Source: Vigna angularis
Taxonomy: Eukaryota > Streptophyta > Magnoliopsida > Fabales > Fabaceae
NCBI RefSeq assembly: GCF_016808095.1
Contig: NC_068970.1
Span: 19,822,501-19,886,500, forward strand
Direction: 5' to 3'
DNA: 64,000 nt
Of the stretch, positions 1 through 10,855 are shown in pieces. The notes below the pieces were generated by a model. It worked only from the letters and a program-made list of their open reading frames with translations, did not search any database and was not told where the DNA came from. Numbering within the stretch: position 1 is the stretch's first letter; each line of letters begins with the position of its first letter. The translations under genes were made by a program, and so were the position numbers.

Positions 1-780
1 CTTGGCTGGTTGCAGGTTTGGTTGCGCGATTGTAGTTTCTTCTTCATGGCGACGCGATTCCAGGAGGGTGGTTGTTGGGTCTCTCTGTTGTGTGGTTGTC
101 TTCTTAGGTTTTCCTCTCTTTACAGGTGCGAGGCAGAAGCTCGTGGTGATGGCCTCTTGCGGATGGCGATTTAGAGTTCGACGGGTTTCTTCGAATTGGG
201 TATCTGTGTGTGTGATAGTTGTTGGTCCTCTGGTTTTTTCTAGAGTGCAGGTGGTGAGGATGGTGGCACGAAGCGTTAATGGAAGATGGCCATGGTTGCG
301 CGTGAATGAAGAAGCGGCGCTGCTCATGGTGGTGGTCCGATGCGAGCTTGGAAGATGACGAGGTGTTGATGGCGACCTCGCGATGATGGTCTACGTGAGT
401 GAGGCTCGAAGCTTGCGCGATTTTGGGTCGTGGTGGCGGAGTGATGTGGCGGTGCTGTGGTGGTTTTGCTAGAGAAGATGAAGGTGCGAGATTGTGGTTT
501 TGCGACGACGACTTGGGCGATGATGCGTTGGAGAGGACGGCTGCCGGCGAGGATGGTGGTGACGGCGCTTTGGGCTGCCATGGTTGCTGGATGAAGAAGC
601 TTGCGTGTGCCACGTGCTTTTCAAATGCCACCTCACTTAGCCACCTGACAACAATTTTGACGCCATCCACATAATTTAACGGCAGAGATTGTATTGCTTA
701 AATTTTTCATAAATAGAAACCAAATTAAGTTATTTCAAGATACATATACCTAATTGACGTAAAACTGGAGAAACCTCCAA
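1..780. mobile_element. GC-rich remnant, possibly a Mutator-like element end
   Basis: The first 640 bases are much richer in G and C than what follows and lie in ORFs of low-complexity composition that match no protein I know. From about 640 to 780 the sequence changes to a terminal-repeat-like stretch (inverted-repeat style text such as AATTTAACGGCAGAGATTG followed by an AT-rich tail). This layout resembles the long-TIR element at 56.8-58.0 kb, which also has GC-rich cargo inside AT-rich ends. The other end would lie outside the window, so this is a weak call from composition and style only. Confidence 0.3.
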
Positions 781-1429
781 ATCAATTAAACTTATATTTT
801 AAGATTGAAATGTTAGACATTTCAATTACAATATCTAATAGCAATTAAAATTATTATTTTCTAATTTTCAAAAATACGAAAACGCATGCATTACAATAAG
901 AATAGGACTACTGATTATAATAATGTGTTAACATGTCGTAACGTGATGAACAAAGTATGGCAGACGTGTCTTTGAAATTTTGTAATTTTAGTTTTGATTG
1001 ATCCTCCGCTTGCAAGCGTTGACCAAACTGTGATTTTAAACCAATATTTTTTTGACAGAGATTGTTTCTGAACTCGATAGTGAAAACTAAAATACAGATC
1101 AACTTCATCATATTCTTTTATAGTTTTTGGGTTCCATGTCCGATTTCTCGATACTTTGTCTCTTCCAGAAAATTAAATATATAAATAAAGAAAGAAAGAA
1201 ATCGATGTTGTTGATCTGGCTCAATAAACAACATCCTCAAGCACAAGACACTGACACAAAAAGTCTACTATTTTTAAATTGAACAAAACTCAATGAATGT
1301 TGTTCCTTCCAAAAAAATACATCATTAGAGGCTAAGTTGCTTCATAGGTTCATTTGTGTTGAATGTTGGATCTAGAATGTTGAATCTAACAATAAGCTTC
1401 TACCATGCTCCATGATCTGGATCAAATCA
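781..1429. other. AT-rich intergenic sequence
   Basis: I see no gene, repeat or conserved element here. Short ORFs are AT-rich and uninformative. Confidence 0.5.
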
Positions 1430-2150
1430 AAGATTCGTTTTCAAATTTTCTCTCTTTTAGCTTTAGGCCTTCAGGAATAGATTCTTTCTAATTTCAATAC
1501 TACTAAATTGAATTTGAAACTTAAAGCAACACCTTTGGCTTTGAGCCAAAAACAAAAGCAAAGAAAAAATAAATAAATTTGCAAATGTTATAAAAGTATC
1601 TAAATTAAAAAATATCTATGAAACATCTGATATGGAATATTGCTATATTATACATGAACCTTACATGAGGCAACATTAAATAACTTCACCTAACATTTTG
1701 CAAGTAACAAGGGTTTGGGGGGAAAATTCATTACTGCTTTTCCGCTGAGATATATAAGAAAACACGGAAACTAACTTTAAAAAAAATATAAATAAAGTTG
1801 GTGAATTTATAGTGTTATGAATGATGACTTTATTGATTTTTACAATGATTATATAAAAAATAGTTTTTAATCAGTTATTAGCATAGAAAATTCATATAAA
1901 ACCTTTTTTTCTATGTATACATGGAGGAGATGATGATCTAATTTAGAATGGTAGTAATTATTTAAGAAAAGAAATGTGAAGTACAATGAATAATGGAAGG
2001 AGGTGGTGGGTGTGATCCCATTGAGGGGTTGGAAGCTTTGAACTTTGTGGTTTGCCCAGTTGGACAGATAGCAGCTTTTACAAGCCAGCTGATTATTTGA
2101 CTTTTAACCATGACTTCAGCCTGTGGGTCCCACCACAACATAGACAAAAA
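1430..2150. promoter_or_regulatory. Conserved upstream block of MOCOS-like copy A
   Basis: Two stretches (about 1430-1560 and 2040-2150) match, in inverse orientation, 59820-59960 and 59100-59235 on the far side of copy B. The best part (2041-2112) contains AAGTCAAATAATCAGCTGGC read on the minus strand, followed by a second run ending in GCAAACCACAAAGT. Both are almost unchanged in the two copies although neighbouring bases have drifted. It lies about 1 kb upstream of the start codon. It may be a promoter or enhancer element of the gene, or an unrelated conserved sequence that duplicated with it. The homology is seen in the sequence; the regulatory role is inferred. Confidence 0.5.
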
Positions 2151-2259
2151 GGAACCTCATTTCTTAAATAATTTATGCAAAATCGAAAAATCATTTTAAT
2201 ATCACTAACAAGTTTGGTTTTTGCGAGAGTCAATGTCCCTTCTCCCTGGATTCCTAGCA

Positions 2260-3117
2260 ACTATTGTTTTTCTAGAGTTGAAACATTGTAGAGAGAGAGA
2301 GAGAAAAAAAAAAGGGGAGAATGGGAGTTGCTCTAAATTGAATCGAAATCACTCTTTTCTTTTCTCTACTTTATCTTTTCTTTTCTTTTTGGTTTTCAAT
2401 TTAAGAAAATACTAGTACAGTGGAGAGATATCAAACGGGTTTGTTTTGGTTTTACTTTGTAAGTAAAAGAGAATTTGATGTGGGGTGCTGTGCTTTAATT
2501 ATGCTTCAGTGAACTGAAGAGAGAGAGAGGGAGAATAGAGAGACAACCTTCCTTCACCTTTGATGGCTATTCAGGTGTTTTGTGGAGTGTGTCTTGTTAC
2601 TGATTGAGCTTCAGGGATTCTATTGCATGTAGTTTGATTAAACCCATTTCTCTTATTATTATTTTGTTTTCTATTTTTGGGGTCATGTTGCTGTGAGCTG
2701 CCTTGCAAATTTTGGGATCTGGGTTCTAGGGTTTGAGCTTTTGACTTTCTCTCTCTTTCGCTTTCTTTTCGTTCGTTAGCGTTCTCTCTCCTTCTCTGAG
2801 GAACTGGGTGTTGAATTCTATTCTGGGTTGTGGACAAAATAGAATTTTTCTTTTTCTTTGTTGATTTTCTAGTGAAATGTTTAGCTGAGTTGTTTATTTA
2901 TCTTTCAAAAACAAAAATCTCATGTTTCAGAGATTAGATTGTTGGGGAGGTGTGGTCTTTAAAGATTCCAGATTCCTTATCTTTTGTTGGGGAAGCTGTT
3001 GAAGCAGAATTTGTTGTAGATTGATGTGATGGGCTAAAGTAAACCCGGTTGTTCTGTGTTGTTTGAAGTGTGGGAAAGAATCTGAGATTGGTTTGTGTGA
3101 GAAGAGGAGAAAGGAGC
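2260..3117 (+). promoter_or_regulatory. Promoter and 5' UTR region of MOCOS-like copy A
   Basis: The stretch is rich in CT and GA runs (GAGAGAGA near 2290 and 2520, TCTTTTCT near 2355), typical of plant 5' leaders. It aligns with 47961-48830 (inverse) at a visibly lower identity than the coding region, with many substitutions and indels, up to about position 2933. From there on the two copies are almost the same. A 5' UTR intron is possible (an acceptor-like TTTCAG at about 2925), but I cannot place the donor with confidence. Confidence 0.45.
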
Positions 3118-5919
3118 ATGCATCTGTCACTATGGAAGCCCATTTCTCACTGTGCTGCACTGATCATGGACAAGAAGAGCAGGAGGAAAGATGAATCCAA
3201 TGTTGACATAAAGAGAAATCCATCAATGCTTCGGAAGCTGCAAGAAAACAAGCTCAGGGAGGCCCTTGAGGAAGCTTCTGAAGATGGCTCACTCTCCAAA
3301 TCTCAAGACATAGACCAACCGGACTCTGCTGCCAACCAAGATGATGGCCTTGGGAGATCCCGATCGCTTGCCAGGCTGCACGCCCAGCGCGAGTTCCTTA
3401 GAGCCACCGCCCTTGCGGCGGAGCGCATCTTCGAGTCTGAGGAGGAAATTCCCAGCCTACAGGAAGCATTTTCCAAGTTCCTTACCATGTACCCCAAGTA
3501 CCACTCCTCTGAGAAGGTTGATCAGTTGAGGTCTGATGAGTACTCACATTTGTCTCCCAAGGTATGCCTTGATTACTGTGGTTTTGGACTCTTCTCTTTT
3601 GTTCAGACAATTCATTACTGGGAGTCTTCTACGTTTAGCTTGTCTGAGATTACTGCAAATTTAAGTAACCATGCACTTTATGGTGGTGCCGAGAGAGGAA
3701 CTGTGGAGCATGATATAAAGACTAGGATCATGGACTATTTGAATATACCTGAGAATGAGTATGGCCTTGTTTTTACTGTGAGCAGAGGATCAGCTTTTAA
3801 ACTGCTTGCTGAATCATACCCTTTTCATACAAACAAAAAGTTGTTGACCATGTTCGACCATGAGAGCCAGTCCGTTGCTTGGATGGCTCAGAGTGCTAGG
3901 GAGAAAGGTGCTAAATTGTACAGTGCTTGGTTTAAATGGCCAACCCTCAAACTCTGTTCCACTGATTTGAGAAAACAGATTTCCAACAAGAAGAAGAGGA
4001 AGAAGGATTCGGCTACCGGTCTTTTTGTGTTCCCAGTCCAGTCTAGAGTGACTGGGGCTAAGTATTCGTACCAGTGGATGGCCTTGGCCCAGCAGAACAA
4101 CTGGCATGTCTTACTGGATGCCGGTTCATTGGGCCCCAAGGACATGGATTCGCTTGGCTTGTCCCTCTTTCGGCCAGATTTCATAATCACTTCATTTTAC
4201 AGGGTTTTTGGATATGATCCCACAGGTTTTGGCTGTCTTCTGATCAAGAAATCGGTGATGCAAAGCCTTCAAAATCAGTCTGGTTGTACTGGGTCTGGAA
4301 TGGTGAAGATTACTCCGGAGTTTCCAATGTATTTGAGTGATTCTGTAGATGGCTTGGATAAATTTGTTGGAATTGAAGACGATGAAATCAGTGGGTTGGG
4401 GGACAAGACTACTGAAACTCGTCAGGGAACACAGCTGCCTGCCTTTTCTGGTGCATTCACATCTGCTCAGGTCAGAGATGTGTTCGAGACTGAAATGGAT
4501 CAAGACAGTTCTGAAAGAGATGGAACCAGCACCATATTTGAGGAGACGGAGAGCATATCTGTTGGAGACGTGATAAAGAGTCCTGTGTTCAGTGAGGACG
4601 AGTCATCGGACAATTCATTTTGGATTGATTTGGGTCAGAGTCCATTGGGGTCTGATGGTGCAGGTCAATCGAATAAACACAAGATAGCTTCCCCACTACC
4701 ACCTTTCTGGTTCAATGGGAGGAGGAACCAGAAGCAGCCTTCACCAAAAACAACATCCAAGATGTATGGCAGCCCGATGTACGATGACAGAGAAGTAAAC
4801 CTAGGTGCTCATGAGGACCGCCGTGTGCTGTCATTTGATGCGGCTGTCCTGATGTCACAGGAACTTGACCGAGTCAAAGAGGTGCCTGAAGAAGAGCAGG
4901 TGGAGGAAGTTGATCATTATTCAAGAAATGGTAATGGGTCTGATCATCTGCATGTGGATGAGATCCTGGAAGAACCTGGAACCAGTGGAGCGGTCAATAA
5001 TGGATCTTGGCTGAATAATTCAACTTCTCTTGCTCGGCATCAAAGCTTGGAGAATGGGTCTACTTCGGAAATGTGTGCTGATGTCAAAGAGAGTGCCATA
5101 AGAAGGGAAACAGAAGGTGAATTCAGGCTGTTGGGTAGGAGAGAAGGGAATCGTTATGGCGGGGGTAGGTTTTTTGGTTTGGAAGAGAATGAAGCGACCA
5201 GCAGGGGAAGAAGAGTGTCATTTAGCATGGAAGATAATCGTAAAGAGTACCTTAGCCAGACCTTAGAACCGGGAGACGTATCTGCAACTAGCTTTGATGA
5301 TGAAGAGGCGACCAGTGATGGAGAATACGGTGATGGACAGGACTGGGGCAGGAGGGAACCAGAGATAACGTGTCGTCATATTGACCACGTCAACATGCTT
5401 GGTCTCAATAAAACTACACTTAGACTTCGGTTTTTGATAAATTGGCTTGTTACCTCGTTACTGCAACTGAAGTTGCCTGCTTCTGATGGCGGTGAAAAAG
5501 CAAGTCTTGTCCACATATATGGTCCGAAGATAAAATATGAAAGAGGTGCAGCTGTGGCTTTCAATGTGAGGGACCGAAGTAGGGGGCTAATTAATCCAGA
5601 GATTGTTCAAAAGCTTGCTGAAAAAGAAGGAATTTCTCTTGGTCTTGGTTTTCTGAGTCATATACAGATTCTTGATAGCTCAAGACAGCATCGTGGAGCT
5701 CCTAATCTAGAAGACACAACTCTTTGTAGACCAATGGAGAATGGTCGGCGTGATGGAAAAGGTAGCTTTGTTAGGCTTGAAGTTGTGACGGCTTCACTGG
5801 GCTTTCTGACGAATTTTGAGGATGTATATAAATTGTGGGCTTTTGTGGCTAAGTTTCTCAACCCAACATTTATCAGAGAAGGCGGTCTTCCTACTGTTGA
5901 AGAAGGTTCTGAGACATGA
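3118..5919 (+). CDS. MOCOS-like (molybdenum cofactor sulfurase-like) protein, copy A
   Basis: This is an intronless ORF of 933 codons from the ATG at 3118, chosen because plant relatives begin [12 protein letters not shown]; an in-frame ATG at 3070 would add 16 residues. It resembles the plant family annotated as pyridoxal-phosphate-dependent transferase or molybdenum cofactor sulfurase-like (Arabidopsis At2g23520/At4g37100 type). An NFS-type aminotransferase class V fold covers about residues 120-400. An acidic, probably disordered middle follows (about 400-740), then a conserved C-terminal block starting near [14 protein letters not shown]. There is no MOSC domain, so it is not a full Moco sulfurase. 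At the position of the cofactor-binding lysine (SFYK in Moco sulfurases) this protein has SFYR (R362), so ordinary PLP chemistry is doubtful. Copy B differs at only four residues (S383N, F416L, H641N, K709R). Function is not established; the family call is firm. Confidence 0.9.
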   Translation: MHLSLWKPISHCAALIMDKKSRRKDESNVDIKRNPSMLRKLQENKLREALEEASEDGSLSKSQDIDQPDSAANQDDGLGRSRSLARLHAQREFLRATALAAERIFESEEEIPSLQEAFSKFLTMYPKYHSSEKVDQLRSDEYSHLSPKVCLDYCGFGLFSFVQTIHYWESSTFSLSEITANLSNHALYGGAERGTVEHDIKTRIMDYLNIPENEYGLVFTVSRGSAFKLLAESYPFHTNKKLLTMFDHESQSVAWMAQSAREKGAKLYSAWFKWPTLKLCSTDLRKQISNKKKRKKDSATGLFVFPVQSRVTGAKYSYQWMALAQQNNWHVLLDAGSLGPKDMDSLGLSLFRPDFIITSFYRVFGYDPTGFGCLLIKKSVMQSLQNQSGCTGSGMVKITPEFPMYLSDSVDGLDKFVGIEDDEISGLGDKTTETRQGTQLPAFSGAFTSAQVRDVFETEMDQDSSERDGTSTIFEETESISVGDVIKSPVFSEDESSDNSFWIDLGQSPLGSDGAGQSNKHKIASPLPPFWFNGRRNQKQPSPKTTSKMYGSPMYDDREVNLGAHEDRRVLSFDAAVLMSQELDRVKEVPEEEQVEEVDHYSRNGNGSDHLHVDEILEEPGTSGAVNNGSWLNNSTSLARHQSLENGSTSEMCADVKESAIRRETEGEFRLLGRREGNRYGGGRFFGLEENEATSRGRRVSFSMEDNRKEYLSQTLEPGDVSATSFDDEEATSDGEYGDGQDWGRREPEITCRHIDHVNMLGLNKTTLRLRFLINWLVTSLLQLKLPASDGGEKASLVHIYGPKIKYERGAAVAFNVRDRSRGLINPEIVQKLAEKEGISLGLGFLSHIQILDSSRQHRGAPNLEDTTLCRPMENGRRDGKGSFVRLEVVTASLGFLTNFEDVYKLWAFVAKFLNPTFIREGGLPTVEEGSET

Positions 5920-6550
5920 GATGGCAAAGTTGGTCGCAACTTTAATCAATTTTGGAGACTGAACATGAAAGATTATTTGTGAGATCCTACAATGACGCAA
6001 ACTTATTTTCTGCATCAAAGCAAGATAGGGCAAGCGGGGTGGATTTGTTAATTCATGTTTGTTGTTGCTTACATTTTGATTATTTTTCCCTTTAGTTTTT
6101 TGAGCTGCATGTAGAGTTGGCTTTAGAGATCTATTACATATTGGGAAGCCATGGTGTACTTTGAAGCAATATTGTATGAGTAGAACTTCTACTGATATAT
6201 ACTTAGCTTCCATTGCATACAAAAGGATTTCCATCTTCTGTAAAAATGTAGCGTTCATTGTCATGCTATACTTTATCATAGTAACCTTTGTCCTCTCTTT
6301 TCTTAAATTTTTTGGTCCTAAATGTTGGTGTAACTTTGGGCATTTAACTCGTGGAAATGGAATCAGTCAAAGTGGAACGAATGTGGCGATGAATATGCCT
6401 TGGAACATTGTTTTTCACTTTTCTTTTTACTCCCTCACTAAAATCTACTTTTAATGTTTTTCTACTAATTGACAGTGGTGAAGACTGACGATAAGGATTA
6501 TTGTTAAGGAGAGTTGAAAGAACAAGTATCGACAAGTTGATCAATACCTG
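5920..6550 (+). other. 3' flank of copy A, shared with copy B
   Basis: The first 135 bases after the stop codon are almost the same as in copy B. From about 6056 identity drops visibly, with many substitutions and small indels, but homology can be followed to about 6545 (matching 44580-45158 in inverse). The drop marks the downstream edge of the high-identity tract. The region presumably contains the 3' UTR; I see no clear polyadenylation signal to single out. Confidence 0.6.
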
Positions 6551-6956
6551 CTATTTCTGAAACTGGGTTTTACTTTCTTTAACTAAATATATATGAATCC
6601 TTTTTAGCTTAACTTGCTGTACCTGTGTTGGAATCCTGCAAACGTTATGTAGTGTTTTCGTGTACAATCCCCACAGATCGCAAACAGTGGAGCTTGTCAA
6701 ATTATGCTGTATTGGAAGTAAAACTCAATCTGTGTGATGGTATGGTTAGGAAATGCCAGTTTCTTATGCTTGGTTGATTCTGTGCTCTCTACCCTTGAAA
6801 GTTTGAATACTTCTTTACTGATGTGGTTTAATAAGATAAGTAGATGATTACATTATTTTTAAGTATATAATTATTAACAATAAATTAATAAATGATTAAT
6901 TGACTCTGCACCTTTTTATTCTATTGATGCGATCCTCTGTTTGAACCCTCATTAAG

Positions 6957-6957
<1 letters not shown>
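6551..6957. other. AT-rich spacer
   Basis: No gene or recognisable repeat. It leads directly into the TA microsatellite that was the landing site of the retrotransposon nest. Confidence 0.5.

Positions 6958-7029
<72 letters not shown>
6958..7029. repeat. (TA)n microsatellite, left part
   Basis: About 36 perfect TA units. The tract continues after the retrotransposon at 26166-26279, so one microsatellite was split by the insertion. Confidence 0.95.
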
Positions 7030-7033
<4 letters not shown>

Positions 7034-8018
7034 TCGGATGTGTAGGGCTGTGCCGTTCCAAACCTTCAATTTGTCCTGCGATCTTGTCTCGACGGCGGAT
7101 CTTCCTCTCAAGCTTTGACTTTCCTCTTGATCCGGAGGGGTGGAGACCTGCAAAAGATTCTCCGATGCCAAAGTCAGTTTCAGAGCAAATGGCTTTTCTC
7201 AGGGAGTGGCAATAAATGTGCATTCAATGTAACCTCTCTACCACTCACCGTGAACCTGTATTTATAGTTTTCGCTATGGGCTTGGGATTAGTGAAAAGTT
7301 AATCACGGCCCAATCAGCCCAATAGCTTCTAATTTCTACTTACCTCTAAACCAGGTCAATTTACTTGAGCCACAATGATTAGTGATTTGGCCGGTCAGTG
7401 TGATATGGGCGTCTGCCCAAGTGATACGGGCGTTCGTCTTTCCTATGGACGACTCGGGCATTAAATTGGGCGGACGATCCTCTACGCGGTCGCCTGGCAC
7501 TTTGTTGGACGGACGATCCTTTATGCGGTCGCCCGGCACTTCATGATACCAGACGTTCGTCTCTCAGCATCATCCTGTAGAACACTTTTGTGAGTGTAGA
7601 GAGTGTGGGGCTGTCCCGTGGTGATGGAATTCCATGTGAGTTCTTCAAAGTTTCTCTTACAAACAGAGGTTCTACCCATGTGGTCGACGTAGGCACCGAG
7701 ACGGTCGGACGACCTCATTCGTGGGCGTCCTTACGTACGACGCCCGGCACTTGCGGGTGTAGGAGAGTTTATACGGAGTCTAGGTTCAATCCGTACCTAC
7801 TTGGGCGGCCAAGACTTGAGCGGTCGAGCATTTGTCTTCCGGGTGTGACATGGGCGTCCTTTGGGCGGCGCTCGTCATCTCACGGGCGTCCTTTGTTCGG
7901 CGCCCGGCCCTCCTTGGGCGGTCGAGCATTGTCTTCCGGGTGTGACATGGGCGTTCTTTGGGCGGCGTCCGTCACCTCACGGGCGTCCTTTGTACGGCGC
8001 CCGACTCTCCCTGGTACA
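7030..8018 (-). repeat. 3' LTR of the outer element
   Basis: This 989-bp LTR differs from its partner at 25177-26165 at eight positions by my count, all transitions. On the minus strand a TATA-like ACTATAAATACA lies near 7257-7268. The part corresponding to U3 (7823-8018 on the plus strand) contains an internal tandem duplication of about 100 bp, built around the text GGGTGTGACATGGGCGT. A second, about 38-bp, duplication lies at 7466-7543. ORFs in the LTR are not genes. Confidence 0.93.
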
Positions 8019-8333
8019 CAAGCCCCTCAAGTCCTAGTGCACGTAGTGAACGTAGGATTTTGGATACGGCGCGCGTTGGGTCAGGAACCCGCAATTGGGC
8101 TTTATCCAGTGGGCTTTTTGAATTTGGATTTTAGGCGGGAAAACATGTGGCGCGTTCCCATTGACGAAAGGTGAAGCGTCGCCAAATCCGGAGCGTTGGT
8201 CGTGCTAAATCTAGACGGCCAGGATACACCCAGCGGTTATTAACTTTTTCCTATAAATAGCGGATTAGACGAGGTCATTTTCACTTATCTTCATTACTCA
8301 AGAGTTCAAGATTCTTTTTCCCTCAGGTAATAA
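8019..8333 (+). promoter_or_regulatory. Promoter and leader of the antisense gene of the outer element
   Basis: This stretch lies between the LTR and the antisense ORF. It contains a good plant TATA box, CTATAAATAG (8251-8260), 74 bases before the ATG at 8334. That predicts transcription starting near 8280-8290 and a short leader. The side next to the LTR also contains the polypurine tract of the element on the other strand. The motif is seen; promoter activity is inferred. Confidence 0.6.
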
Positions 8334-10516
8334 ATGGCATCTGTATCCATCGAGTCAGGTTCTGGGTCGTCGGGCGGAGTCCGGGAGGGGTCGGCGCGGG
8401 GCGACAGCAGCGATTCTCTTAGCTCAGTTTCTTCTCACTTTTTGGAGGAGGCGATTGGGTCTTCCGGGGCGGACCCTGAATCACCGGTCTCGACGGATGA
8501 CCGGATTTTCCACGGCGTGCCGCTATTCCTGCTCAAAGGCGGTGTTCGTGTAGTCGGGTCCCCCTTCGAGCCGGAAGGGCAAGGGGTGGTGGTGTCTGAA
8601 TTGGCTCCCCCTGTTCCTAGCCGGTATGCTTCCTGCTATGCTTTCCGCAAGGAGTTAGAATGGCGGGTCCGCCATACCCATATTGTCCGGGATGTGGAAG
8701 ACTCGAAGTTAATTCGTGCCGGGGTGACTTTGTTAAATGAAAGGGTCTTTCACGATGGGCGGTCTAGTCAGTATGATTTCTTCTTCATGTATGTGACCTT
8801 CTTCACCCATCTTTTTATCCGGGTACCTTTTACTAAGTTTCAAACGGCCGTTCTTCGGGAAGTTAATGTGGCTCCCACGCAGCTGCACCCCAATTCATGG
8901 GCGGTCGTGCAGGCGTTTCTGGCGATGTGTTTAGCAGTAGGTGTCACTCCCACCATCCCGGTCTTCTTTTATTACTTCGAAGTCCGCCCTTCTCGTTCTG
9001 GCGGTTGGGTATCTTTTACGTCGGTGCGGGGCAGGACCCTTTTCCGCCCCTTCTCTGACTCCTTCAAAAATTTTAAACAACATTACTTTAAAATAATCGT
9101 TGACAAAGCCGGCCTCCACGAATTTTCTGATGGTGAAGGGAGGCCGCTGTTTCCATTCTATTGGACAAGAGATCCTCGACACATAAGGGCGACTTCTATA
9201 GGGGCCTTGACAGCACCCGACCTAGAGGCTGTGAGCACCATTAACACCCTCCCCCGCCGGATCTCCGCCCGTCACTTGGTCGAATGCTTTAGTCTCGAGG
9301 ATTGTGGACCAAAGGCGTTCGGTATGGTCTTGTCACATTGGGTGTGTTTGTTTTTCGCATACTGACGTTAAATTTTCTGAATTTTCTTGTTTTTTGCAGA
9401 ACAAATGACGAACCCGGGCCCCCGCAAATCCAACTTCTTCGCCCTCAGGAAGAAGTCCGGGGCTAGCTCGTCGACCGCCCGGCCGACTAGTGTTCCGAAT
9501 GCGCCCCGTCCTCCTCCTTCAGGTGGCCGCCAAACGGCTGCTCGTGCTAATCCTAAGGTAGGAGTCCCCCCTACTGACAAAACTGGGGGTTCCAACATCG
9601 AGGTGCCGCCTCCCAATCCTCAACCAGAATTGGCGGCCGCCCAAGTGGACCCCTTGTCTGAGGCGGCCACCGTTTCTGCTGATCCCTTGAAGCGCAAGAG
9701 GAAAGATCCCGCTGCGGAGGCTCGTCGTCTCGCTCAGCTTCGAAGAAGGCCCGAAAGGGCAAAGACAAGGAGAAAGATCGGGGGAAAGCCCCGGCCATCC
9801 CTCTACCGGGCGGCATTTTTAGCCCCGCCTTCAGCATGAGCGACCGGGCTAAATTTCACATGAGCTCCTCCCAACGGGCGCTCATCGAGCCTCTTTCTGA
9901 GTTGGAGCTGACTAATGCCATGCTGGAGATGTCTACCCGGACATCCGCCTTGGCTTGGTATCTTAGGGAGTTCGCCGACCGCCCCGGAGTGGCGGAGGTC
10001 CGTGCCGAGCTCGATATAGAGAAGAAAAACTCGGCCTCCCTTCAGCAGACTTTGGAAGAGATGGTCCTCAACCAAGATGAATATGATAAGAGGATCGAGC
10101 AGCTGGAGGCCGACCTCGAGAAGGCCAGGAGGGAGTCTGCCGAAGGATTGGCAGCCGCCCGGATCGAACAGGAGCGCTTGGCGGAGGAAAGTCGCCAGAA
10201 AATCGAGCTGCTGGAGGCGGAGGTAACCCGCATAAAGGAGGCCGAATCGGGCCGTGCCAAGGCTAATGAGGAGCTCACTCTTGAAGTGGCTAAGGCCAAG
10301 GAGCAAATTGTTGAGTTGGAGTCGACCATCTTGTTTGAACATGAGGAAGGCTTCAACAAAGCCCTTCGTCAAGTGACTCTCCTAGCGGGCGTCCAGGATC
10401 CGTTTGCTCTAGGCGTGGATATAGAGAAGGACGTTTTCGACGGCGTCCTCGTGGATTTGAATGCCGCCGAGGAAAACGAGCCGACTGCGGAGGCCGCCGG
10501 CGGGGGGAAGAATTAG
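8334..10516 (+). pseudogene. Antisense gene of the outer retrotransposon (Transposase_28-like plus coiled coil), spliced, frameshifted
   Basis: This gene runs opposite to gag and integrase, between the tandem array and the 3' LTR. Exon 1 (8334-9321) encodes about 329 residues resembling the plant protein family annotated as putative gypsy-type transposon (Transposase_28), with text such as PTQLHPNSWAVVQAF. A 78-bp intron follows (9322-9399; GTATGG to TTTTTTGCAG) and joins exon 2 in frame. Exon 2 has a basic, Pro/Ala-rich linker. Near 9719 the frame shifts by one base, so the literal frame stops at 9839. The rest continues in the other frame from before 9836 to 10516. It is a long heptad-rich coiled coil (about 9990-10350) ending in an acidic tail. 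Extra antisense ORFs of this kind are known in Tat-lineage elements such as Grande and Retand; their function is unknown. The broken frame suggests this copy is inactive. Confidence 0.7.
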
Positions 10517-10855
10517 GATTTCTTTTTTGAATTTTTTGGACGTGTATCTTTCGGTCGTCCGTCCAGCGTCTCGAATTGTCCAGATGTTGGCCGGGCGGTC
10601 TTTTTGTAAATCTTGGCGCCTTTTAGTGCAAGTGATTACTACACAGTTATCTTTTTCTAATTTTGCATGTCTCTTTTTATGCGCCTTTACTCTTGTCAAG
10701 TTTTAATAATGGGCCGGCCGGGGGGGGATTGCCCTTGTTTTTCCCGGGCGGACGTTAACGGGATAGTCGGTCCCTAATTTCCTCGCCTAGCCAAGTTGAG
10801 AGTTGTTCTCGTTGGAACACTCTTTCACCAGCTTGGTCTTACTGGGACGGACGAT
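10517..10855. other. Outer-element noncoding DNA up to the nested insertion
   Basis: This is the 3' flank of the antisense gene and the first unit of the tandem array (ending GGGACGGACGAT). Positions 10548-10855 recur at 22128-22435 on the other side of the nested element with one mismatch noticed. The last five bases, ACGAT, are the left target-site copy of the nested insertion. Confidence 0.8.

Noticed and set aside
2..674. Overlapping ORFs at the window start on both strands
   Set aside because: Low-complexity composition in all frames with no known domain; better explained by GC-rich transposon cargo.
6957..7223. ORFs with long Tyr-Ile runs
   Set aside because: They are translations of the TA microsatellite.
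7590..8174. ORF of 194 codons in the left LTR, and the similar 25737-26330 in the right one
   Set aside because: They lie in noncoding LTR DNA, are present in both LTRs, and one runs into the TA microsatellite. They are on the strand opposite to the element.
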